NCBI GenBank assembly: GCA_964524475.1
Contig: CAZGCO010000001.1
Coordinates: 25,358-89,357 of the forward strand
DNA: 64,000 bases
From: CAZYHU01 sp964524475
GTDB lineage: Bacteria; Patescibacteriota; Minisyncoccia; Phycocordibacterales; UBA1006
Direction of reading: 5' to 3'
Shown: positions 33,492 to 41,876 of the stretch, piece after piece
Layout: the number at the start of each line of letters is the position of its first letter
How positions within the stretch are numbered: the stretch's first letter is position 1
Made by a program: the position numbers and the translations under genes
Notes under the pieces: generated by a model
The model's database searches: none
Seen by the model: only the letters and a program-made list of their open reading frames with translations
Told to the model about the DNA's origin: nothing

Positions 33492-34148
33492 ATGAACATA
33501 TTTACTATTATTTCACTGGTTATTTTGTTGATTTCATTAGTTATTCATGAAATGGCGCATGCATATACGGCAGTTGCTATGGGTGATGACATTCCTCGGT
33601 TGCAGGGCAGGTTATCTATGAATCCCTTGCGACATTTGGATCCTGTGGGTTCGGTGGTGTTGCCACTTCTTTTGACATGGACAGGGTCACCTGTGGTATT
33701 TGGGTGGGCAAAACCAGTCGTGTTCAATCCGAATAATTTTAGATCGGTATGGGCAAAGAAATATGGACGTATACTGACGGCTATTGCAGGACCTATCAGT
33801 AATATTATATTGGCTGTTGTGTTTGGTGTTGTTCTCCGTGTTATTATTGGCATGGCACCAGATGTTATGACTGTACAGAACCCGTTATATTACACAGGAA
33901 TGATTGTTTCGTCTGTAGTGATTATTAACTTGTCTCTTGCATTGTTTAATCTCATACCACTGCCACCGCTCGATGGTCATCATATTTGGGATAGTTTCTT
34001 GCCACAAAAGTATTCAATTTCACGTATCACACAATCATTCGGAATGATGTCGTTCATTCCGTTGATTATTATCGCGAGTTTGCTCTGGAATGTCATGGAA
34101 CCTATTATTCCAGTTATTTTTCGTATTATTACTGGAGTTTCTTTCTAA
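33492..34148 (+). CDS. Site-2 protease family (M50) membrane metallopeptidase
   Basis: A 218-residue intramembrane zinc protease without PDZ domains. The HEMAH zinc motif is at residues 19-23 in the first helix. The third ligand motif is NLIPLPPLDGHH near residue 160. The conserved 'GRLSMNPLRHLDPVGSVVLPL' and 'FGWAKPVVFNP' segments follow the first helix. Substrates are unknown, but it may release membrane-bound regulators or clear signal peptides. TATACT lies 10 nt before the ATG. Confidence 0.93.
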   Translation: MNIFTIISLVILLISLVIHEMAHAYTAVAMGDDIPRLQGRLSMNPLRHLDPVGSVVLPLLLTWTGSPVVFGWAKPVVFNPNNFRSVWAKKYGRILTAIAGPISNIILAVVFGVVLRVIIGMAPDVMTVQNPLYYTGMIVSSVVIINLSLALFNLIPLPPLDGHHIWDSFLPQKYSISRITQSFGMMSFIPLIIIASLLWNVMEPIIPVIFRIITGVSF

Positions 34149-34191
34149 ATAATGATATAATATAGGTATTATTAATAATCATTTATTTTTT

Positions 34192-34998
34192 ATGGAATAT
34201 TTTACAGAAGCACGATTAAAAAAATCTCTTATGGGAGCAGGTGTTGCATTATTGTCAGTTGCGGTTATTTTTTGTCTCATATCTATTGTTCATAATCTCA
34301 AGGGAGACAAGGGGTATACTGAACCAACGATTACTATTAGTGGTACTGGTAAAATAGTAACGAAACCAGATATTGCAAAAATATCGTTCACTATCGAAGA
34401 AAAATCAAAAAACATGACCGACGCACAAAAAACCGTAACTGATAAGGGTAATACTATTATTGCTTCTTTGAAAAATATGGGTATTTTAGAGTCTGATATT
34501 AAAACAGATGGGTATACAGCAAATCCAGAATATGAATGGAAAACAAAATCTGTTATCTGTCCTATTGGTTCATACTGTCCAACTGATGGTCATCAGGAAC
34601 TTGTCGGGTATATGGTAAGTCATTCATTATCAGTAAAAGTTCGTGATACCGCAAAATTGGGTGATGTAACACGAGTATTAACAGAGAACAAAGTTACTAA
34701 TATTAATGGACCAATGTTTGAAGTAGATGATATCGAAGCAATAAAAACAGAGGCGAGAAGTGTAGCTATTGCAGATGCACGTGCAAAAGCAAAAATCATG
34801 GCACGAGATCTAGGTGTTCATTTGGGACGTGTTATCAGTTTTTATGATAATGCAGAAGTACCTATGCCTATTGCCTACGGAGCTACAGACATGATGGTAA
34901 AATCATCTATGGGGGCTGCTATGGCACCAGCACCAGTGATACCAACAGGAGAAAATACTATTACCAGCAATGTGAGTGTAACATTTAAAATTAGATAG
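34192..34998 (+). CDS. SIMPL-domain (DUF541) exported protein
   Basis: A 268-residue protein with an N-terminal membrane anchor (about 13-34) and a SIMPL/DUF541 domain: 'ITISGTGKIVTKPDIAKISFTIEEKSK', 'GILESDIKTDGYTANPEYEW', then 'AIADARAKAKIMARDLG' and a final beta strand. Two cysteines in 'VICPIGSYCP' could form a disulfide. Family members form periplasmic oligomers of unclear function. A paralogue follows after a large inverted repeat. Confidence 0.88.
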   Translation: MEYFTEARLKKSLMGAGVALLSVAVIFCLISIVHNLKGDKGYTEPTITISGTGKIVTKPDIAKISFTIEEKSKNMTDAQKTVTDKGNTIIASLKNMGILESDIKTDGYTANPEYEWKTKSVICPIGSYCPTDGHQELVGYMVSHSLSVKVRDTAKLGDVTRVLTENKVTNINGPMFEVDDIEAIKTEARSVAIADARAKAKIMARDLGVHLGRVISFYDNAEVPMPIAYGATDMMVKSSMGAAMAPAPVIPTGENTITSNVSVTFKIR

Positions 34999-35003
34999 CT
35001 CTA

Positions 35004-35134
35004 TTTTGTATATTTCATTTCTTGCATATTTTTCTTTTTCCTGCGAAGACAATTTTTTTTACTTGTGCCTTCGCACATGCGTAAAAAAGATTGTTTCTCC
35101 GGAAGCGAAAAATATGTCATGGAAATATACAAAA
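35004..35134. repeat. Large imperfect inverted repeat (MITE-like or structured RNA)
   Basis: Arms of about 55 nt pair, starting TTTTGTATATTTC and ending GAAATATACAAAA, with matched blocks CATATTTTTC/GAAAAATATG and ACAAT/ATTGT. The loop is itself a hairpin (GTGCCTTCGCAC). It fills the space between the two SIMPL genes. Confidence 0.75.
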
Positions 35135-35156
35135 AATATCAAATTAAAATTATTTT

Positions 35157-35882
35157 ATGGAAACAATGAACAAAAACAGTGGACAAGTAATACTTGCAAT
35201 AGGTCTTATTATTGCGACAATAATCGGAGGAATATTTTATGCAACTAATCGTGAGACAGGTAAAAACACATTGACCGTAACAGGATCAGCGCGAATGTCA
35301 GTTGTTGCAGATAATGTAATTTGGCGAACAAGTTTCACACGTAATGTCGAGGGTTCATTACTAAAAACTGGATACGCAGATATGGCGCGTGATTTAGCTG
35401 TTGTAAAACAATTTATTCTGAAACAAGGAATTGCTGATACGTCGGTAACTGTGTCTCCAATAATGGTTAATGAAGATTGGCAAAACAATCCTGGGTCTGC
35501 ACCAAAACGATATACGTTGCGTCAAAATATTGAAATCAATTCATCAGATGTTCAAAAAATTACTGATATTGCAAAGCAAATCACTGATGTGGTAAACGCT
35601 GGTGTGTTCTATCAGACTGACGGATTAGAATATTATTACAGTGGATTAAATGATGCCCGAGTAACGCTTTTAACTGATGCCATCACTGATGCGCGTTTAC
35701 GTGCAGAATCTATGGCAAAATCAGGAAATCAGCGTGTTGGAAAACTAGCATCAGCAACCAGTGGGGTAGTGCAGGTATTATCAAAAGGATCAGTAGATAT
35801 TTCGGATTATGGTAGTTATGATACCAGTAAAATCGACAAAGATATTATGGTAACCGTTCGTGCTACATTTCAGATAAAATAG
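35157..35882 (+). CDS. SIMPL-domain (DUF541) exported protein, paralogue
   Basis: A 241-residue protein: membrane anchor (about 9-27), then a SIMPL domain with 'LTVTGSARMSVVADNVIWRTSF', 'GIADTSVTVSPIMVNEDW', 'LTDAITDARLRAESMAKSG' and a C-terminal beta strand. It is shorter than its upstream paralogue and has no cysteines. The two probably arose by duplication and could form one complex; that is inferred. No Shine-Dalgarno; only an AT-rich spacer precedes the ATG. Confidence 0.88.
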   Translation: METMNKNSGQVILAIGLIIATIIGGIFYATNRETGKNTLTVTGSARMSVVADNVIWRTSFTRNVEGSLLKTGYADMARDLAVVKQFILKQGIADTSVTVSPIMVNEDWQNNPGSAPKRYTLRQNIEINSSDVQKITDIAKQITDVVNAGVFYQTDGLEYYYSGLNDARVTLLTDAITDARLRAESMAKSGNQRVGKLASATSGVVQVLSKGSVDISDYGSYDTSKIDKDIMVTVRATFQIK

Positions 35883-35937
35883 TATTTATTTGACCCGACA
35901 AGTATTTTCGTATAGGCTATATAAAAATGGTTTAAAT

Positions 35938-36072
35938 ATGAAAAAAGAATATTTGCAGGCAATAATAACAGGTAATTTTATAGGATATATCATAACACTC
36001 TACGCAAATGGAGATATGTTTGGTTTTTTTACAGGATTATCGGTCATGGTATTCATGATTTTTAAAAGCTAA
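35938..36072 (+). CDS. Small membrane protein (44 aa)
   Basis: ATG to TAA encodes 44 residues with one or two hydrophobic segments (AIITGNFIGYIITLYANGDM and FGFFTGLSVMVFMIF) after MKKEYLQ. An in-frame upstream start at 35890 is less likely because TTGACC (35890-35895) and TATAGG with a 15-nt spacer look like promoter elements there. Followed at once by a strong terminator. Function unknown. Confidence 0.5.
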   Translation: MKKEYLQAIITGNFIGYIITLYANGDMFGFFTGLSVMVFMIFKS

Positions 36073-36102
36073 AAAACAGCAACATTCACGTTGCTGTTTT
36101 TT
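36071..36102. terminator. Bidirectional terminator
   Basis: A 13-bp stem (AAAAAACAGCAAC/GTTGCTGTTTTTT) with a 6-nt loop, between the small membrane protein gene and fmt. Confidence 0.9.
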
Positions 36103-36931
36103 AATAATCAGATTCTGGTTTTCCAGGATAAGTAACTCTCTTGATAATAAAACGTCCATTTTCAAAAATTGCATTTTTTATCTTTATTTTCTCTCCGTTT
36201 TTCATAATATAAACACCAGGATTATGTGCCAGTGCTCGATATGTTCGCCATAATGTTTCGGGGGTATTAGTACCCATATTGAGTTCTCCGTCTTGTTTCG
36301 TAAATTTACCACAATGGGTCATATATTGCTCATCTTGCACGGTTTCATGCAGATGTTTTCCTTGTAATATATCGGGGAGCATGGTCACCAGGTTTTTACC
36401 TCCTAGAGTAATCAATTTTGCACGCAGGGTCAGCGTCGTGTCATCATGTTCTATAGCTAGTTTTTCTTCATTTATAATATTTCCTGCATCTAGCTGATAG
36501 ACCATTTTCTGAATTGAAATTCCTGTTTCTATGTCACCATGTAATAATGCAGATTCTACAGGACTGGCTCCACGCCATCGTGGTAATAATGAATAATGAA
36601 TATTATATGTTCCGTATACGGGCAAATGTATTAAACGTTCGGGCAAAATTTTCCCGTATGCTACCACAATACTGGTGGTTACCTGATGATCATGTATATG
36701 TTGTGCAATTATGTCGACAACATCTGATGTAATTTTTTCGGGTTGAATAGTTGGGATATTGTGGTCGTCTGCCCATTTTTTCGTTTCACACGATGTCATA
36801 TGCATACCACGTCCAGATGGTCGATCAGGTGCGGTAATGATGAGTGTTGGTGTGAAACCGTTAGTATATAGTATCTCTAATGTTTCAGCAGCAACATCGG
36901 GAGTTCCAAAGAATATAAAATTATTTTGCAT
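36101..36931 (-). CDS. fmt: Methionyl-tRNA formyltransferase
   Basis: A 276-residue enzyme formylating initiator Met-tRNA. It has 'FFGTPDVAAETLEIL' at the start, 'ITAPDRPSGRG', the catalytic region NIHYSLLPRWRGASP and QLDAGNII. The C-terminal tRNA-binding domain is shortened compared with E. coli (about 315). Its ATG overlaps the stop of def by 11 nt, so the two are translationally coupled. Confidence 0.94.
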   Translation of the reverse strand: MQNNFIFFGTPDVAAETLEILYTNGFTPTLIITAPDRPSGRGMHMTSCETKKWADDHNIPTIQPEKITSDVVDIIAQHIHDHQVTTSIVVAYGKILPERLIHLPVYGTYNIHYSLLPRWRGASPVESALLHGDIETGISIQKMVYQLDAGNIINEEKLAIEHDDTTLTLRAKLITLGGKNLVTMLPDILQGKHLHETVQDEQYMTHCGKFTKQDGELNMGTNTPETLWRTYRALAHNPGVYIMKNGEKIKIKNAIFENGRFIIKRVTYPGKPESDY

Positions 36932-37502
36932 GGTAGTTTCTTTTTGCTACTATGGCTGCTAATTCTTGTTCGTAGTCTTTGATTTCTTCTGTTTCCATTT
37001 TGCGACACTGTGTAGCGTGATCGATGAACAAAATACCATTCAAATGATCGATTTCATGTTGGAATACTTGTGCGAGAAATCCTGATGCAGACATGGTAAA
37101 TAATACACCGTGTTCATCAGTGGCACGAACCGTCACATTGGTTGATCGTTTTGTGGTGCCATAAACATAGCGAACTGACAGACATCCTTCACCGGGGAAA
37201 TTCTTTTTAGCTTTGCTGGATTTTATGATTTCCGGATTGATAAACACACGATCAGGACTGCCATGGTCACCAACATATTTTGCACGTTTATCAAAAACAA
37301 ATCCAGCAACCATAAACATACGCACGGGTACGTTTATTTGTGGGGCAGCAATAGCTACACCATCACCACTTGCGTACATCTCATTCCGCATTGTGGTTAT
37401 TGTTTTTTTTATTTTTTCACCAGTGATTTCATTTGGTTTTACTGGTACGGCAATAGTCCGTAGTGTTTTATGGGGTTCCTGGATAATATGTTTGGATTTC
37501 AT
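36921..37502 (-). CDS. def: Peptide deformylase
   Basis: A 193-residue metalloenzyme removing the N-terminal formyl group. All three motifs are present: GVAIAAPQI (motif I), GEGCLSV (motif II, metal Cys) and QHEIDHLNG (motif III, HExxH). The ATG at 37502 follows TATAGT by 6 nt. It overlaps fmt and forms the usual def-fmt operon that begins and ends the formyl-Met cycle. Confidence 0.95.
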   Translation of the reverse strand: MKSKHIIQEPHKTLRTIAVPVKPNEITGEKIKKTITTMRNEMYASGDGVAIAAPQINVPVRMFMVAGFVFDKRAKYVGDHGSPDRVFINPEIIKSSKAKKNFPGEGCLSVRYVYGTTKRSTNVTVRATDEHGVLFTMSASGFLAQVFQHEIDHLNGILFIDHATQCRKMETEEIKDYEQELAAIVAKRNYHAK

Positions 37503-37542
37503 AGGATAACTATAAAACAAAAAGAGGGTTTTTTCAAGGGTA

Positions 37543-37570
37543 TTGACTTTTTATGTTTTTTGTGTAAAAT
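37543..37570 (+). promoter_or_regulatory. Promoter of the 87-aa protein gene
   Basis: TTGACT at 37543-37548, a 16-nt spacer, TAAAAT at 37565-37570. It is followed by an A-rich leader containing TTAATTAAATCAAA, a sequence shared with the leader at 60011-60030. Confidence 0.65.
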
Positions 37571-37608
37571 ATACATTAAATTAATTAAATCAAAATAAAA
37601 CTGTATTT

Positions 37609-37872
37609 ATGCAAAAAGAAATAAATCAACTTGATTCTACTTCGGTTACTTCCCTTGATGAAATGAAGGAGGAATTAGAAATCAAATTTAAAAAATTGGT
37701 AAAGGTCGAATTATTACCAGGAGATATTCTCCATGTGGTAATTTCTGAACCTACCTTAAAACTGGAACATATTGTAAAGGTGGTTGATATTTTGATACAT
37801 AAAAAGTATCAAAAATACAAAAACCTTTCTGTGGCTACAATGGACAACATAGTTGTTGTTCAGGGAAAATAA
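37609..37872 (+). CDS. Small soluble hypothetical protein
   Basis: An 87-residue protein. An acidic N-terminus (QKEINQLDSTSVTSLDEMKE) leads to a compact alpha/beta-looking part (KVELLPGDILHVVIS, 'LEHIVKVVDILIHKKYQ'). No signal peptide or membrane helix. The family is not recognised. It is monocistronic with a strong promoter and terminator, so it is probably well expressed. Confidence 0.7.
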   Translation: MQKEINQLDSTSVTSLDEMKEELEIKFKKLVKVELLPGDILHVVISEPTLKLEHIVKVVDILIHKKYQKYKNLSVATMDNIVVVQGK

Positions 37873-37891
37873 AATCTCATATTGTCGCAAT

Positions 37892-37924
37892 AAAAACCCC
37901 ATGTATGTATACATGGGATTTTTT
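37892..37924. terminator. Bidirectional terminator
   Basis: AAAAACCCCATGTA pairs with TACATGGGATTTTT (one mismatch) around TGTA, between the 37609 gene and rny. Confidence 0.85.
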
Positions 37925-39443
37925 AACGTGCGTATTCGATTACTCTGTTTTCACGGATAACCGTAACCTTGATTTCTCCAGGATAACGTAATTCTTGTTC
38001 AATACGTACTGCCATGTCGCGTGCGGTGGTACGTGCCTGAATATCAGATAATTGTTCAGGATATACAAATACACGGATTTCACGACCTGCCTGTAATGCA
38101 TAGGATCGTTCTACTCCCGTGAAACTATTTGCTACGGCTTCTAATTCTTTGAGACGTTTAATATAGTTTTCCAATGTATCACGACGTGCTCCTGGACGAG
38201 CGCCTGATATTTGGTCACATACCTGTACAATTACGGATTCGGTAGATTCATGAGGGAATTCGTCATGGTGTGATTTCATGGCGTTAATCACGCGTTCATC
38301 AACACCGAATTTTTGTAATATTCGCATACCGATAATCACATGTGTTCCTTCCAATTCATGGTCGAGTGCTTTACCGATATCATGTACAAGTCCTCCTATT
38401 TTAGCAACTATTGGATCTGCTCCTATTTCAGCTGCAAGCATTTCACAGAGATGGGCTACCTCGATACTGTGTTTCAAAACATTTTGTCCATAACTGGTAC
38501 GAAAATGCAATCTTCCGAGTATTGCGATAACACGTGGATCGAGATTATAAATACCCAATTCGTTTACTGCGTTTTCTCCTTCTCTTTTTACGATTTCATT
38601 AATATCATTTTTTGCCTTTTCAAAGAATTCTTCGATTTTTGCGGGTTGAATACGACCGTCTTTGATAAGTTCTTCAAGGGTGACCCGGGCGATTTGTCTG
38701 CGAATAGGGTCGAATGATGAGATAATGATTTCGTTTGGTGATTCGTCAATAATAAGTTCAACACCAGTGACTCGTTCAAATGCTTTAATATTACGTCCTT
38801 CACGTCCGATTACTTTACCTTTGATGTCATCGTTTTCTAATTGTACTGATGTTACCGTTGATTCTGCAGCAGTAGGAGATGCAAGACGTTGAATAACTGA
38901 TAACAATATTTCACGGGCACGGGTTTTGTAGGCATCGGCACCATGAATCTCGATTTTATGCAGTCTGGCGCGGATATCTTCGGCATATTTTTCACTGGCA
39001 TCAGCTATGATGATTTCGCGTGCTTGGGTGCGATCTAATCCGGCAATACGAATCATTTCTGTGTCACCTCGTTTCATGTTTTCTTCGGCGCGATCTTTGA
39101 GAATACGAACTTCTTCGATTTTCTTTTTCAGGTCATCATAACCCATATCTAAATCCACCTGTCGTTTATCTAACAATTCTTCACGTTTTACCAGGTGGTC
39201 TTTTGTTTGTTTTATTTCAGTTTCGTGGTCACGAATAGTACGACGGATTTCATCCATACGTGTTTCGTATTTACGTTCAGCTTCTTCGGTAATACGAGTT
39301 GCTTCAGTTCTGGCGCGGAGCATCATTTCAGCAACGTCGTTTTCTAGAGATCGTTTTTGAAATCGTACGATGATTTGGCGGATATAGTAACCCAGGATGA
39401 TACCAAAAATAACCAGCAAAGGGCGAATGAGAAAGTGGGGCAT
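37923..39443 (-). CDS. rny: Ribonuclease Y
   Basis: A 506-residue membrane-anchored endoribonuclease starting mRNA decay. It has an N-terminal membrane helix (about 4-22), a long charged coiled coil (about 30-190), a KH domain (KGKVIGREGRNIKAFERVTG) and an HD domain (LKHSIEVAHL, then LVHDIGKALDHE). The ATG at 39443 gives the usual length and a single N-terminal anchor. An in-frame upstream start would add 82 Tyr/Phe-rich residues that do not look family-like. Monocistronic. Confidence 0.95.
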   Translation of the reverse strand: MPHFLIRPLLVIFGIILGYYIRQIIVRFQKRSLENDVAEMMLRARTEATRITEEAERKYETRMDEIRRTIRDHETEIKQTKDHLVKREELLDKRQVDLDMGYDDLKKKIEEVRILKDRAEENMKRGDTEMIRIAGLDRTQAREIIIADASEKYAEDIRARLHKIEIHGADAYKTRAREILLSVIQRLASPTAAESTVTSVQLENDDIKGKVIGREGRNIKAFERVTGVELIIDESPNEIIISSFDPIRRQIARVTLEELIKDGRIQPAKIEEFFEKAKNDINEIVKREGENAVNELGIYNLDPRVIAILGRLHFRTSYGQNVLKHSIEVAHLCEMLAAEIGADPIVAKIGGLVHDIGKALDHELEGTHVIIGMRILQKFGVDERVINAMKSHHDEFPHESTESVIVQVCDQISGARPGARRDTLENYIKRLKELEAVANSFTGVERSYALQAGREIRVFVYPEQLSDIQARTTARDMAVRIEQELRYPGEIKVTVIRENRVIEYAR

Positions 39444-39759
39444 ATAAGTTAAGAAATTAAGAGCAAGTAAAATAAAGTAACAAAAACAAGGGGAATAAAT
39501 AACAAAATAAACAAATATTATCAGGCAGTATAAGGAATACAGTGTCTCAGAATAATGAAAGCAGAATAACTGACTGGGTATGCACAATAATATTGTTAAT
39601 ATAGCAGGTTTTTTTGGTTTTGTATAGGGTATTTCATAAAACCTTGATTTTTTAGCATTTTTTTGGTTCTGTGGATAAATACTTGACAAATATATTTATT
39701 TAGTATATAATGTATCTTGATAAGTATTTATATTAAAATAACTAAAAATCAAATTTCAC
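39444..39759. promoter_or_regulatory. Intergenic region of rny and the 39760 lipoprotein gene
   Basis: 316 nt without a supported gene. For the plus-strand gene there is a strong promoter at 39683-39711 (TTGACA, 17 nt, TATAAT) with a leader of about 42 nt. On the minus strand a TATACT (complement of AGTATA at about 39528-39533) could start rny transcription. Nothing else is seen. Confidence 0.6.
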
Positions 39760-40407
39760 ATGAAAAAACTTATTTTCGCCCTTGTGAGCATTATCACAAT
39801 TTGTTTCTTTTTTTCTTCTTGCAACAACACTACAAAAGGACCTGGTGTGGATGTTGTAAAACGAGGTTGTAACACTATCATTCAGGAACCAGTATTAGAA
39901 CCCCGGTATGATTGCAAGGGGAAACGTTTACCTCACGATAAATTTTTAGGCATGAGAAAGGTTGGTTGTATGGCATCTCCTAATTCAATTCAATCTATTT
40001 CAGATTATGATCTCAATGAGCGAGGGTATTTCTACGATAAAAACCGTAGAATAAATTTATTACCTATCGATAATTTTGGAAACAGGGCGGGACAGAATCA
40101 ACCTTCAGTTGGATATGCTGACCCTATTCCAAGTCCAAGTTTTTATCCTTCTGGTATATACGATGAGTTTGGAGGATGGAAATTTTTTTGGAGTATACTA
40201 CCATGGTTACTATTTATATTAATCATGATATTACCCTGGTTTTTATTTAGAAACCGTCCAATCGTATGTAGTATTACAGATGCTATAAGTAAGGCGGCGA
40301 ATAATAAACAGGATGTAGAGCTTATTTTGAGAATTAAAAATCCAATCAGTGATCCAAAGAATCAGAAAAGACTTCCTGATAATATGGATAATAGTGGTAT
40401 GGATTAA
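39760..40407 (+). CDS. Putative lipoprotein with an additional membrane helix
   Basis: A 215-residue protein. A lipoprotein-type signal with FFSSC as lipobox (Cys21) is followed by a hydrophilic region with three more cysteines. A strong hydrophobic helix at about 142-165 (FFWSILPWLLFILIMILPWF) and a cytoplasmic-type charged tail follow. A lipid anchor plus a transmembrane helix is an odd combination; the first segment might instead be a plain signal anchor. No family. Strong promoter of the same class as the other exported proteins here. Confidence 0.65.
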   Translation: MKKLIFALVSIITICFFFSSCNNTTKGPGVDVVKRGCNTIIQEPVLEPRYDCKGKRLPHDKFLGMRKVGCMASPNSIQSISDYDLNERGYFYDKNRRINLLPIDNFGNRAGQNQPSVGYADPIPSPSFYPSGIYDEFGGWKFFWSILPWLLFILIMILPWFLFRNRPIVCSITDAISKAANNKQDVELILRIKNPISDPKNQKRLPDNMDNSGMD

Positions 40408-40426
40408 AAAAAGGTGTATATACACC

Positions 40427-40458
40427 AAAAGACAGAATCATATGATTCTGTCTTTTTT
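40427..40458. terminator. Terminator with palindromic loop
   Basis: AAAAGACAGAATCATATGATTCTGTCTTTT is a perfect palindrome ending in a T-run, between the lipoprotein gene and clpP. A smaller palindrome GGTGTATATACACC precedes it. Confidence 0.85.
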
Positions 40459-40488
40459 TGTGCTTTATTTTTATTTATTTACTTTAGA

Positions 40489-41073
40489 CTATCTCTTGTT
40501 AATCAGTTTATCAACAATGCCATATTTTACTGATTCTGTGGCTGACATCCAGTAATCACGATCAGCGTCTTTGTGGATTTGGTCGAGTGTCTTACCAGTG
40601 TTTTTTGCGAGCATTTTATACAGTATCTCACGAGTTTTCAAAATATGTTCTGCAGCAATAGCGATATCAGATGCCTGACCTTCTGTACCACCCAGGGGTT
40701 GATGAATCATTACCTCTGCATTTGGGAGAATAAATCGTTTCCCAGTTGCCCCAGCTGATAATATCATCGCCCCCATAGATGCTGCCATACCGATACATAC
40801 GGTAGATACGTCACATTTTATGAAATTCATGGTATCGATAATTGCCATACCTGCAGTTACCGATCCACCAGGAGAATTCACATACACGGTAATGTCTTTT
40901 TTGTTGTCTTCGTTTTCAAGGAATAATAACTGAGCAATAATGACGTTTGCCATATCGGAATCAATACCGCCACCAATAAAAACAATACGTTCTTTTAATA
41001 AACGGGAATAAATATCATAGGCGCGTTCTCCCATGGACGTTTTTTCTAGTACTGTTGGAATGAGGTAAGACAT
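40489..41073 (-). CDS. clpP: ATP-dependent Clp protease proteolytic subunit
   Basis: A 194-residue serine protease forming the tetradecameric ClpP barrel. The catalytic Ser is in [11 protein letters not shown], His in VMIHQPLGG and Asp in KDADRDYWM. The '[15 protein letters not shown]' oxyanion strand is intact. There is essentially no propeptide. Clp ATPases are not in the window. TATAGT lies about 50 nt upstream, so this mRNA has a leader. Confidence 0.96.
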   Translation of the reverse strand: MSYLIPTVLEKTSMGERAYDIYSRLLKERIVFIGGGIDSDMANVIIAQLLFLENEDNKKDITVYVNSPGGSVTAGMAIIDTMNFIKCDVSTVCIGMAASMGAMILSAGATGKRFILPNAEVMIHQPLGGTEGQASDIAIAAEHILKTREILYKMLAKNTGKTLDQIHKDADRDYWMSATESVKYGIVDKLINKR

Positions 41074-41203
41074 AAAAGTTATTAAAAATAAAGCTTAAAA
41101 ATAGGTTACTATGAGATGACTATAGCATATTTTTGATAAAAAACCACCTTTAGGTTATGATATAGTAATATTTATTTACATTATATGTTATATACTGTCA
41201 ATA

Positions 41204-41232
41204 TTCACATAGTAAAAAGCCATGTATATAAT
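41204..41232 (+). promoter_or_regulatory. Promoter of the HU gene
   Basis: TTCACA at 41204-41209, a 17-nt spacer, TATAAT at 41227-41232. The leader of about 50 nt contains a small hairpin (ACTTGATTTATCAAGT). Confidence 0.7.
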
Positions 41233-41288
41233 AGGATTACTTGATTTATCAAGTTCGGCTTATTAGTAGATTAATAAAAATTCAAGCT

Positions 41289-41561
41289 ATGAACAAATCA
41301 GCTCTCGCAGAATTGGTTCACGAAAAAATCGGTGGAACCAAAGTCCAGTCAGAAGAAGTAGTACAGTCAATGTTTGATGCTATCACTACTACCTTGAAAA
41401 AAGGTGATGATGTATCAATCGCAGGATTCGGTATCTTTTCAGTTACCAAGAAACCAGCGCGTATGGCTCGTAATCCAAAGACTGGAGAACAGGTACCTGT
41501 TGCTGCAAAAAATGCTCCAAAATTTAAACCTGGAAAAGGATTAAAGGATGCAGTAAACTAG
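41289..41561 (+). CDS. hup: HU-family DNA-binding protein
   Basis: A 90-residue nucleoid protein. MNKSALAELVHEKIGG, 'VQSMFDAITTTLKKGDDVSIAGFGIFSV' and 'RMARNPKTGEQVPVAAKNAPKFKPGKGLK' give a complete HU/IHF fold including the beta-arm Pro. The ATG at 41289 is chosen over an in-frame upstream codon because the promoter and hairpin occupy that region. Typically one of the most abundant proteins in the cell. Confidence 0.96.
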   Translation: MNKSALAELVHEKIGGTKVQSEEVVQSMFDAITTTLKKGDDVSIAGFGIFSVTKKPARMARNPKTGEQVPVAAKNAPKFKPGKGLKDAVN

Positions 41562-41598
41562 TTATATATTACACAGTATCGTGAGACCATACTTTGTA

Positions 41599-41634
41599 GC
41601 AAAAAACCATTCTGTTATCAGAATGGTTTTTTGC
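41599..41634 (+). terminator. Perfect terminator
   Basis: A 16-bp perfect stem (GCAAAAAACCATTCTG) with a TTAT loop, after hup. Confidence 0.9.
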
Positions 41635-41690
41635 TTGAATTTTTTCTGGAATATGTTAATATGGCTTGTATTGATATAGAGACATTTTAT

Positions 41691-41761
41691 GCGGTGTTAG
41701 TTTAATGGTAGAATAACTGCCTTCCAAGCAGTGGGTAAGAGTTCGATTCTCTTACGCCGCA
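41691..41761 (+). tRNA. tRNA-Gly (TCC)
   Basis: A full cloverleaf: acceptor GCGGTGT/ACGCCGC (one T-G pair), D-arm with AATGGTA, anticodon stem ACTGC/GCAGT around CTTCCAA (anticodon TCC), T-arm AAGAG-TTCGATT-CTCTT, discriminator A. The 3' CCA is not encoded. Its last nucleotides and the following 110 nt are duplicated at 43616-43735. Confidence 0.97.
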
Positions 41762-41766
41762 CAAAA

Positions 41767-41798
41767 TATAAAAACAAGGTTAAAACCTTGTTTTTATA
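41767..41798 (+). terminator. Terminator of tRNA-Gly
   Basis: A perfect 15-bp palindrome (TATAAAAACAAGGTT/AACCTTGTTTTTATA), 6 nt after the tRNA. Confidence 0.85.
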
Positions 41799-41823
41799 TT
41801 GGTTTAATAACCCAGAATATGAG

Positions 41824-41851
41824 TTGACATTTTATTTGAATAATGTAGTAT
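41824..41851 (+). promoter_or_regulatory. Promoter of the 41877 gene
   Basis: TTGACA at 41824-41829, a 16-nt spacer, TAGTAT at 41846-41851, then an AT-only leader AAATTAAATTAATTAAAT. Confidence 0.65.
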
Positions 41852-41876
41852 TTGAGTAAATTAAATTAATTAAATA

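Noticed and set aside
39444..39689. 82-residue N-terminal extension of RNase Y
   Set aside because: Tyr/Phe-rich, not family-like, and the start at 39443 gives the standard single anchor and length.
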